The notes below the pieces were generated by a model. The model did not search any database and was not told the DNA's origin. It saw only the letters and a program-made list of their open reading frames with translations. From the NCBI GenBank assembly GCA_000336895.1, contig AOLX01000014.1:284581-348580 (forward strand): a stretch of DNA of 64,000 bases. Reading direction: 5' to 3'. This document shows, one piece after another, positions 58,035 to 64,000 of this stretch (position 1 is its first letter; every line of letters begins with the position of its first letter). A program made the translations under genes and the position numbers. The stretch comes from Haloarcula argentinensis DSM 12282 (GTDB lineage: Archaea > Halobacteriota > Halobacteria > Halobacteriales > Haloarculaceae).

Positions 58035-59222
58035 ATGGTACGCCTGGTCGTCGCCAGTCTTGTGCTGGTTCTCCTGCTGGGGAGCGGTGCCGCGCCGCTG
58101 GCGATGTCACAGCCGGCCGACGAGAGCGTCGGCGTCCAGACGCCCGACAGGTTCGACCGGACGACGTTCCAGGTTACGCTGTATCAGAACGGGTCCGCGG
58201 AGTGGGCAATCATCCACAGGACCCCGCTCGAGAACGAATCCGAGCAACAGCAGTTCGAGGAGTTCGCCACGGAGTTCGAGCAATCGGAACAGCCACTGTA
58301 CCGGAATTTCGTCGAGCAGTCGACGCTGCTGACACGGTACGGGGCGAACGTGACTGGCCGGGACATGAGTGCGACCGACTACGACCGGTCGGCGACAGTC
58401 GACCCGCTTCAGAACACTGGCACAGTGCGGATGTCGTTCCGCTGGCGTAACTTCGCGGTCGTCGAGGGCGACGCAGTCGAGGTCAGCGACGTGTTCGACG
58501 GCGGATTCTACATCGGATCGAGCCAGTCGTTCGTCTTCGAGCGCGGCCCTGGACTGAAATTCGCCGACGTCCGACCGACGCCGGACTCACAGAGCGCTCC
58601 CGATTCGCTCGAAAACAGCGAGAGCGTCACGTGGAACGGCGAGCAGTCGTTCAACGACCGCCGGCCTTACGTGGAACTGCAACCGCGCGAAACCGGTCAG
58701 AGCGCTGGCACTGAGCGAGCCACCACGGCGGGCGGTGACACAACTGGCGAGGCCGCCAGCGGTCCGTCGTGGATGCTCCCGGCCGCTGTCGTCGTGATCG
58801 TCATCGTCACCGGCGGTGCGGCCGCGTGGCGGTCCGGCGCACTGGGACAGATGCTGGGGCGTGACGACGACGAACCGCCCGCTGCGTCACCGTCGGCCGC
58901 TACGGACACGGAGCAGTCGTCGACGGCTCCGCCGAGTGATACTGCAGCAAACACCGACACAACGGAGGAACCGGCAGTCCCCGATGAAGAACTACTCACC
59001 GACAGCGACCGCGTCCGAAAACTGCTGGAGGAGAACGGCGGCCGAATGAAGCAGGTCGACATCGTCGACAGCACCGACTGGTCGAAGTCGAAAGTGAGTA
59101 TGCTCCTCTCGGACATGGAAGACGACGGCGATATTTCGAAGCTCAGAGTCGGGCGTGAGAACATTATCAGCCTCGCCGGTCAGGAGCCCGACGCCGCCGG
59201 GTCGCCGTTCGACGACGAGTGA
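58035..59222 (+). CDS. Membrane-anchored winged-helix protein (DUF7345/DUF7343-like)
   Basis: A protein of about 395 residues with an N-terminal signal peptide (MVRLVVASLVLVLLLGS), an exterior beta-rich domain of about 200 residues and one membrane helix at about 237-256 (MLPAAVVVIVIVTGGAAAW). A long acidic cytosolic linker leads to a C-terminal winged helix (RVRKLLEENGGRMKQVDIVDSTDWSKSKVSMLLSDM). It could relay an outside signal to DNA at the membrane. The ATG at 58035 follows TTTTATG by about 26 bases, a likely TATA. A start at 58008 would overlap that element. Family names are from memory. Confidence 0.8.
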   Translation: MVRLVVASLVLVLLLGSGAAPLAMSQPADESVGVQTPDRFDRTTFQVTLYQNGSAEWAIIHRTPLENESEQQQFEEFATEFEQSEQPLYRNFVEQSTLLTRYGANVTGRDMSATDYDRSATVDPLQNTGTVRMSFRWRNFAVVEGDAVEVSDVFDGGFYIGSSQSFVFERGPGLKFADVRPTPDSQSAPDSLENSESVTWNGEQSFNDRRPYVELQPRETGQSAGTERATTAGGDTTGEAASGPSWMLPAAVVVIVIVTGGAAAWRSGALGQMLGRDDDEPPAASPSAATDTEQSSTAPPSDTAANTDTTEEPAVPDEELLTDSDRVRKLLEENGGRMKQVDIVDSTDWSKSKVSMLLSDMEDDGDISKLRVGRENIISLAGQEPDAAGSPFDDE

Positions 59223-59351
59223 TCCTGTTAGCTGTCCGTCTGTATAGAGCGGATATCTTGCCATAGTTACAGCCAACAGTATGAGTAACCAACACAGGGC
59301 GGGGCCGAAACGCAATGATTATACGTATCTCCTCGCTACGGATTTGTGTAC

Positions 59352-59426
59352 GCTCCGTTGGTGTAGTCCGGCCAATCATATCACCCTCTCACGGTGATGA
59401 CTAGGGTTCAAATCCCTGACGGAGCA
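59352..59426 (+). tRNA. tRNA-Glu (anticodon CUC)
   Basis: A 75-base tRNA. Acceptor GCTCCGT pairs with ACGGAGC and the discriminator is A. The D arm contains GGTGTAGTCCGGCC, the anticodon stem TCACC/GGTGA encloses CTCTCAC (anticodon CUC), and the T arm is AGGG-TTCAAAT-CCCT. No intron is apparent. A TATA-like GATTATACG lies about 30 bases upstream (59317-59325). CCA is not encoded. Confidence 0.95.
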
Positions 59427-59506
59427 TTTCTCTCCGATTCAACGGATACACAGTTACTACGTTCTGTGACCGACAGTATTTGTGTCTCCCAGTCCAATCG
59501 GGCGAT

Positions 59507-60202
59507 ATGCGCGTCGCGGTAGTCACCGTCGGAGACGAACTGCTCAGTGGCGAGACGGTCAACACGAACGCCGCGTGGCTGGGACAACAGCTCGCGGAGC
59601 GTGGCGTCACTGTCGGCCGAACGACGGTCGTCCCCGACGAGATCGCGGATATCGCCCGCGTGGTCAACGAGTACCACGCGGAGTTCGACGCCGTCATCGT
59701 TACCGGCGGCCTCGGACCGACGCACGACGACAAGACAATCGAAGCCGTCGCCGCGGCGTTCGGGCGGGACGTCGTCGAGAGCGAGGACGCCCTCGCGTGG
59801 CTTGAGGAACACGGTGGGTACATGCGCGACGACCTGACCGACGGGACGGGGGACGTGCCGGAGGGGTCCCGTGTCTTGCCCAACCACGAGGGCGTCGCGC
59901 CCGGCTGTGTCGTCGAGAACTGTTACGTCTTGCCGGGCGTGCCAGCCGAGATGAAGCGGATGTTCGAGGAGGTTGCGGGCGAGTTCTCCGGCGAGCAGCG
60001 GTACGTTCGCACCGTCGACGCCGATGAGCCCGAGAGCGCACTGCTTGACCGACTCGCCGAGGTACAGGAGCAGTTCCCGGTCAAGGTCGGTAGCTATCCG
60101 GGCGACCACGTCACTGTTCGGTTCGAGGGGACAGAGGAAGAGCTAGTCGACGAGGCGGCGACGTGGTTCAGTGAGCGCGTCGAGTCACCGACGGCGGAGT
60201 GA
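59507..60202 (+). CDS. CinA-like molybdopterin-binding domain protein
   Basis: A 231-residue protein of the competence/damage-inducible CinA N-terminal (MoaB/MogA-like) family. Motifs are GDELLSGETVNTNAAWLG, VVPDE and VTGGLGPTHDDKTIEAVA, then LPGVPAEMKRM. The C-terminal nicotinamide-nucleotide amidase domain of bacterial CinA is missing. Possible roles are nucleotide pyrophosphatase or pterin binding. In archaea this is not defined. The ATG at 59507 is favoured over one nine codons earlier. Its stop abuts the stop of the 38-residue membrane gene. Confidence 0.86.
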   Translation: MRVAVVTVGDELLSGETVNTNAAWLGQQLAERGVTVGRTTVVPDEIADIARVVNEYHAEFDAVIVTGGLGPTHDDKTIEAVAAAFGRDVVESEDALAWLEEHGGYMRDDLTDGTGDVPEGSRVLPNHEGVAPGCVVENCYVLPGVPAEMKRMFEEVAGEFSGEQRYVRTVDADEPESALLDRLAEVQEQFPVKVGSYPGDHVTVRFEGTEEELVDEAATWFSERVESPTAE

Positions 60203-60319
60203 TTACCGGTAGAGGTGGTTCAGCCAGAGAAACGTAAGCAGCAGGCCGCCGAGCGTGATGACCGCGCCGGACGCGTTGATGATTCCTGTCTGGACGCCAC
60301 TCTGGAGTACGACTGACAT
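60203..60319 (-). CDS. Very small single-helix membrane protein (38 residues)
   Basis: A 38-codon frame from ATG (60319) to TAA (60203), too short for most gene finders. The product starts MSVVLQSGVQTG and ends LWLNHLYR, with a single hydrophobic helix of about 20 residues. I recall similar 38-40-residue proteins in other haloarchaea, so it appears conserved. It is stop-to-stop with the CinA-like gene and divergent from the NAD kinase gene. Its role is unknown. It could be a subunit or regulator of a membrane complex. Confidence 0.6.
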   Translation of the reverse strand: MSVVLQSGVQTGIINASGAVITLGGLLLTFLWLNHLYR

Positions 60320-60398
60320 AGCAGTGCGTTCTGCGTGGGGTGGCTTGAAAGGCACGCTCCCGGGCCGCTTTTGCCGCGGGGTCGCGTAGTGACGGCGA

Positions 60399-61469
60399 AT
60401 GCGACGAATCGGTGTCGTGGTCAACCCCATCGCCGGCATGGGCGGCCGCGTCGGCCTCAAGGGCACTGACGGGAAGATTGCGGAGGCGCGCCGCCGCGGT
60501 GCGGAGCAACGCGCACCGGACCGGGCACGAACAGCACTGGAATCGCTCGCCGAGGTCGGGGCGGACGTGGAACTGCTCGCGTACGGCGACCCGATGGGGG
60601 CGGGACTCGCCCGCGAGACAGGGTTCGACCCGACAGTGGTCGGCTCCCCGGCGAATCCAGACGAGACGACGAGCGAGGACACACGAGACGCGATCCGAGC
60701 GTTCGTCGAGGCGGACGTGGACGTGATTCTGTTCGTCGGCGGCGACGGCACGGCCGTCGACGTGGCGACGACGCTTGACGGACTGAACGCGGACATCCCG
60801 ATTCTGGGTGTCCCGGCCGGCGTCAAGGTGTACTCCTCCGTGTTCGGCGTGTCGCCGCGCGCGGCCGGCCGAATCGTCGCCCGCTTCTCCAAGACGGAGC
60901 GCGCGGAGGTCAACGACATCGACGAGGACGCTTTCAGAGGTGGAGAAGTGGTCACTGAACTCCGGGCCGTCGCGGAGGTCCCCGTCGCTGACCAGCGCCA
61001 GTCCGCCAAGCAACTGGGCGGCGGCAGTGTCGACTCCCTCGCCGAGAGCATCGCCGACGCCGTCGAACCGGGCGTCACGTACGTCCTCGGGCCGGGGAGC
61101 ACTGTCGGCGCTATCAAGGAACAACTCGGGTTTGACGGGACGACCCTCGGCGTGGACGTATGGCGTGACGGCAAGGTACTCGCTCGCGACGCCGCCGAAT
61201 CGGACATCCTCGACGCCCTCGGGGATCGAAACGTCATCGTCGTCTCGCCCATCGGCGGGCAAGGGTTCGTGTTCGGTCGGGGGAACCAGCAGCTATCGCC
61301 GGCGGTCATCAGGCAGTGTGACCTCGAAGTCGTCGCCTCCCGCCGGAAACTGGACGGCATCGGCACGCTCCGCGTCGACACAGGTGATTCGGACCTCGAC
61401 GAGGAACTGCGCGGCTGGCTGCGGGTCCGCGTCGGGCAACATGAACGGCGACTCGTCGAAGTCGTCTGA
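60399..61469 (+). CDS. ATP-NAD kinase family protein
   Basis: A 356-residue kinase-fold protein. It starts MRRIGVVVNPIAGMGGRVGLKG and has the NAD kinase/diacylglycerol kinase motif FVGGDGTAVDVA, then GVPAGVKVYSSVFGVSP and IKEQLGFDGTTLGVD. The family phosphorylates NAD in some members, but a related archaeal group is annotated only as ATP-NAD kinase-like, so activity is uncertain. Its length is greater than canonical NAD kinases (about 280-300). It begins about 80 bases after the divergent small membrane gene. Confidence 0.86.
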   Translation: MRRIGVVVNPIAGMGGRVGLKGTDGKIAEARRRGAEQRAPDRARTALESLAEVGADVELLAYGDPMGAGLARETGFDPTVVGSPANPDETTSEDTRDAIRAFVEADVDVILFVGGDGTAVDVATTLDGLNADIPILGVPAGVKVYSSVFGVSPRAAGRIVARFSKTERAEVNDIDEDAFRGGEVVTELRAVAEVPVADQRQSAKQLGGGSVDSLAESIADAVEPGVTYVLGPGSTVGAIKEQLGFDGTTLGVDVWRDGKVLARDAAESDILDALGDRNVIVVSPIGGQGFVFGRGNQQLSPAVIRQCDLEVVASRRKLDGIGTLRVDTGDSDLDEELRGWLRVRVGQHERRLVEVV

Positions 61470-61648
61470 TACGGATTGCTGTCGTGATTTACTGGCATGT
61501 GTCGATTTCAGACCGACACTATTCGGAAATAATCTATAATACTGTGTATAGGCCCCCTCAACCCAAAACAACAAGCCATGATACATCGCTCGCGGTATTT
61601 TATCATGTATAGTCAAGATTAAGGTATCTCACGCCCCACAAAGGACAT

Positions 61649-62683
61649 ATGGAAACCCGGAAAGTCCAGCGATTGGGACCGTCGACGCTCGCGATGACGT
61701 TGCCGGCGGAGTGGGCCAGTGAGCACGACGTTGAAAAAGGCGACGAGGTGTCGCTACGAATGGGCGGCAAAGGCACGCTGACAGTCATGCCCGAGTCTGT
61801 CCAGACTGAGGAATCAGAAGCTATCATCCACGCGGAGAACCTCGACGCCGATTCCGTCGAGCGGGCTATCGTCGCCCAGTACGTGCTCGGCCGGCGCGTC
61901 ATCCACGTCGAAGCCCCGGAGGGCGAGACGCTGGAATCCTCGCACATCAACGCCGTCTACAACGCCGAAACCCAGTTGATGGGTCTCGGTGTTATCGAGG
62001 AGACGCCGGACCGGATCGCGATCCGCTGTTCCGTCGACCCGGAGGACTTCACGCTCAACAACCTCCTCGAACGGTTGGAATCGACCGGCTCGACGATGCG
62101 AAACGAGGCAGTGAAGTCTCTCGCTCACGGCAACCCCGACCTCGCGCAGCGGGCGCTCAACCGCGAGCGACAGGCGAACAAGATATTCGTCCTCCTGTTG
62201 CGGCTCATCTTCACGGCCTACCAGAACCCGAACCTCGCGCGGGCCATCGGTCTCAACGACGGCTTCCCGCTCATTGGCTACCGCTCCATCGCGAAGAACC
62301 TTGAATTGACGGCGGACAACGCCGAGGACATCGCCGAGATCGCGCTGGAGACTGACGACCACTCCCTCAACGTCGACAGTTCGACGATGCGGCGTATCCG
62401 CGAATTCACCGACCAGGTCAACGATATCACCGAACTGGCGGTGCAGGCGGCTGTCGACCGCAACTACGATACCGCGATTCAGGTCCGGGAGCTGTACAAG
62501 GACATCGGCGACAAGGAACACGAAATCCTCGACGACCTGCCCGAAATGGACAACGAGGCGCTACTGGAAGTGCGTGAAGTACTCGTCAGCCTCCAACAGA
62601 CGGCCGAGTTCGCGGTCCGGAGCGCAGAGATCGCGACGAATCTCGCGCTCAACGAGGAGTCTGAACACACGACCATCGAGTGA
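61649..62683 (+). CDS. AbrB-PhoU fusion, phosphate uptake regulator-like
   Basis: A 344-residue protein. Residues 1-48 form a SpoVT/AbrB swapped-hairpin DNA-binding domain (METRKVQRLGPSTLAMTLPAEWASEHDVEKGDEVSLR). Residues about 120-335 form a PhoU-like helical bundle with the acidic motif ALETDDHSLNV and repeats of the E-x-x-x-D type. This architecture links metal-sensing PhoU helices to DNA and occurs in haloarchaeal phosphate-related regulators. No phosphate transporter genes are in the window. An AAAGGAC element a few bases before the ATG may serve as ribosome-binding site. Confidence 0.88.
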   Translation: METRKVQRLGPSTLAMTLPAEWASEHDVEKGDEVSLRMGGKGTLTVMPESVQTEESEAIIHAENLDADSVERAIVAQYVLGRRVIHVEAPEGETLESSHINAVYNAETQLMGLGVIEETPDRIAIRCSVDPEDFTLNNLLERLESTGSTMRNEAVKSLAHGNPDLAQRALNRERQANKIFVLLLRLIFTAYQNPNLARAIGLNDGFPLIGYRSIAKNLELTADNAEDIAEIALETDDHSLNVDSSTMRRIREFTDQVNDITELAVQAAVDRNYDTAIQVRELYKDIGDKEHEILDDLPEMDNEALLEVREVLVSLQQTAEFAVRSAEIATNLALNEESEHTTIE

Positions 62684-62826
62684 GGCGGCTATCGCGGGAG
62701 GCGGTCGCAGTTCGCAGCGACTATCCTGTTTTCCGACTCCGTCGCCACGTAAATGAGGTTCACTAGTACGACAGGCTGCTGTGAAAAACACCTGTAGCTT
62801 TGATTGGTGAGGCTGAAGACTTCAGT

Positions 62827-63057
62827 ATGCAGCGGCCTATTGACCCATCGACACCCATTCATGTCGCCGTCAAAGAAACGGTCGCGGCGCTCGAGGACTG
62901 TCATCCCACACAACTCGGGAGTCTTGACATGGCTGTCGACGGTGAGCGACTGGACGCGGTGCTGGACACCGCCCCAGAGGAGTTACCGATGCTGTTCCAG
63001 TACTGTGGCTACACAGTAACAGTCGATGACACAGGGACGCTCTGTGTCGAGAACTGA
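62827..63057 (+). CDS. HalOD1-like output domain protein
   Basis: A 76-residue acidic protein (start ATG at 62827, MQRPIDPSTPIHVAV) that resembles the haloarchaeal HalOD1 domain, usually an isolated output module of two-component systems. It contains VAVKETVAALEDCHPTQLGSLDMAVDGERLDAVL and a C-terminal strand GYTVTVDDTGTLCVEN. Its action is unknown. A short upstream extension to 62800 is possible. It is convergent with the LEA-like gene (22 bases between the stops). Confidence 0.7.
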   Translation: MQRPIDPSTPIHVAVKETVAALEDCHPTQLGSLDMAVDGERLDAVLDTAPEELPMLFQYCGYTVTVDDTGTLCVEN

Positions 63058-63079
63058 GGGAGCAGACAAATACTACCGG

Positions 63080-64000
63080 CTACCCGAGGAGGCCGTCATC
63101 GTCTGTCTCGGTTTCAGTCGGCGTGGCCGTCTCCGTCGCGGTTTCCGTTTCTGTCTCTCCACCATTCAGCAGACCCTCATCCGTTTCTGTGTCCCCTTCG
63201 CCCAGTAGTCCGCCGTCTGTTTCGGTTTCCGTGGGTGTCGGCGTTGGGGTTGCAGTCATGCTGTCGCCTGTCGAACTATCGGACCCATCGCTGGGGCTGC
63301 CAGCAGTCCCATCGCCGGTCGGGTACTGCGTCTTGGTGCCGAAGATATCTGTCTCTATCTCCTGTTGGTAGTCGATGGAGTCCAGATCGACTCTGAACTG
63401 CTCGCCGCCGCCCTCAAGCACGAGGTAGAAATCGATGTAGAGATCCGTCTGCTGATTTCGCTGGAGATGGGTCACCCACCAGCGGTCAAGGTTCTCGTTC
63501 TGAATGGCAGTGTTCGCTTCGAGTGTCGTCTCCTTGCCGGGGCTGAGGACGTAGCCACGATCCGTCTCGCCTTCGCCGACGGTCACGTCGTTCATCCGGA
63601 TGGTGTAACCGACCTTGGTGATCGTGTAGGGGTACGGCTTGGGGTTGTACACGTCGAATGCAAGGTCAAGCGGCGTCTCGGACTGGGTGAGGTTCTCCGG
63701 ATCCCACGTGCCGCGAGTCTCGTTGATGTAGAGAACGGGGTCCGAGACGAGCGGCTGGTCGGCCTCGACGGGACGTGTCTCGGTGGAGTTGAACTGGCTG
63801 ATGAGGTCTGTCTCGATAGTGCGTTCCTGGCTAAATGACACTGACCGACCGCCGAGCGACGAAGACGTGACGGTAGCATCGATACCTACTGCTGTCGTCT
63901 CGCCGTTGTCGATGTGGGTGGCCCACCACGGCGGGATGCGGTCGTTTTGCATCTCGGTGGTGAACTGCAGCGTCGAGTTGCCGGTGCCGAGACCGATGCC
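63080..64000 (-). CDS. LEA-type secreted/stress protein, 5' end outside window
   Basis: The frame is open to the window edge, so the N-terminus is missing. It contains one WHy-like (LEA-14 type) beta domain (about LAFDVYNPKPYPYTITKVGYTIRMNDVTVG) and probably a second copy earlier, with the WWATHIDNGETTAVGIDATV and WWVTHLQRNQQTDLYIDFYLVLEGG motifs at equivalent places. A C-terminal tail of about 90 residues is Thr/Glu/Pro-rich and repetitive (TPTPTPTETETD, TETETATETATPTETETD). Such tails commonly span the cell-envelope in halophiles. The role is likely desiccation or membrane-associated, inferred from the family. Confidence 0.72.
   Translation of the reverse strand, partial: GIGLGTGNSTLQFTTEMQNDRIPPWWATHIDNGETTAVGIDATVTSSSLGGRSVSFSQERTIETDLISQFNSTETRPVEADQPLVSDPVLYINETRGTWDPENLTQSETPLDLAFDVYNPKPYPYTITKVGYTIRMNDVTVGEGETDRGYVLSPGKETTLEANTAIQNENLDRWWVTHLQRNQQTDLYIDFYLVLEGGGEQFRVDLDSIDYQQEIETDIFGTKTQYPTGDGTAGSPSDGSDSSTGDSMTATPTPTPTETETDGGLLGEGDTETDEGLLNGGETETETATETATPTETETDDDGLLG

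Noticed and set aside
60168..61262. Long minus-strand frames opposite the NAD kinase-like gene
   Set aside because: No recognisable protein motifs. The plus-strand gene has the GGDGT motif and normal acidic composition.
61540..61640. AT-rich spacer with TATA-like repeats upstream of the AbrB-PhoU gene as a possible origin of replication
   Set aside because: No orc1/cdc6 gene and no repeated origin-recognition boxes nearby. Promoter sequence is the simpler reading.

Overview
The window looks like a haloarchaeal chromosome, possibly Haloarcula or a close relative. That genus call is an inference from protein style, not from a search. The supporting signs are high GC, very acidic proteins, TATA-like boxes about 25-35 bases before many start codons with little or no leader, Tat lipoproteins, a PGF-CTERM protein and archaeal factors (TFE, FlpA, Nop5, MBF1-like and TFB-like proteins). 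Genes are dense and often overlap by ATGA or GTGA.

Layout. 1-6.3 kb: the 3' end of an ADP-forming acetate-CoA ligase, a DRTGG P-loop protein, then a biotin operon on the minus strand (bioB, a BioU-like dehydrogenase, bioF, bioD). 6.3-10.9 kb: an aa3-type cytochrome oxidase locus (coxC, an unknown membrane protein, an extended coxA, coxB). 10.9-14.3 kb: panB, a HAD phosphatase, an acyl-CoA dehydrogenase and an MBF1-like protein. 14.4-17.6 kb: two convergent tRNA-Leu genes flank a decayed, lower-GC integrative element. Its tyrosine recombinase has an in-frame TGA and has lost a probable catalytic Arg, and tRNA-derived direct repeats mark att sites. 17.6-27.6 kb: mostly core genes (coaD, gshA, flpA-nop5, tfe-DUF2110, folA, trm56). 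27.7-35.4 kb: an epimerase, secreted or lipid-anchored proteins, and a receiver-PAS-LOV-GAF histidine kinase likely to sense blue light. 35.5-47.5 kb: an acyl-CoA ligase and the menaquinone genes, split into menA-menC-menE (+), menB (-) and menF-menD (-). 47.7-52.1 kb: small regulators, a crotonase, a photolyase and superoxide dismutase. 52.3-57.7 kb: a branched-chain amino acid type ABC transporter (livHMGF on the minus strand) facing a convergent substrate-binding lipoprotein. 58-64 kb: a membrane-anchored winged-helix protein, tRNA-Glu(CUC), a CinA-like protein, an NAD kinase-like protein, an AbrB-PhoU regulator, a HalOD1-like protein and a partial LEA-like protein cut by the window edge.

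The most unusual object is the substrate-binding protein at 52311-53687. After a normal Tat/lipobox leader and Gly/Asp linker, it carries what is normally the C-terminal half of a LivJ-type protein first and the N-terminal half second, so it appears to be a natural circular permutant. Other points of interest are a three-site, 20-bp-phased ACCGG array upstream of livH, the BioU-type biotin route, the nonsense-disrupted integrase with its nested att repeats, and a CoxA fused to a four-helix tail.

Two stretches exceed 300 bases without a protein gene. 57688-58034 holds the livH operator/promoter and the promoter of the 58035 gene. 14794-15101 holds only an att-like tRNA fragment. No CRISPR array, rRNA gene, intact insertion sequence or replication origin was seen.
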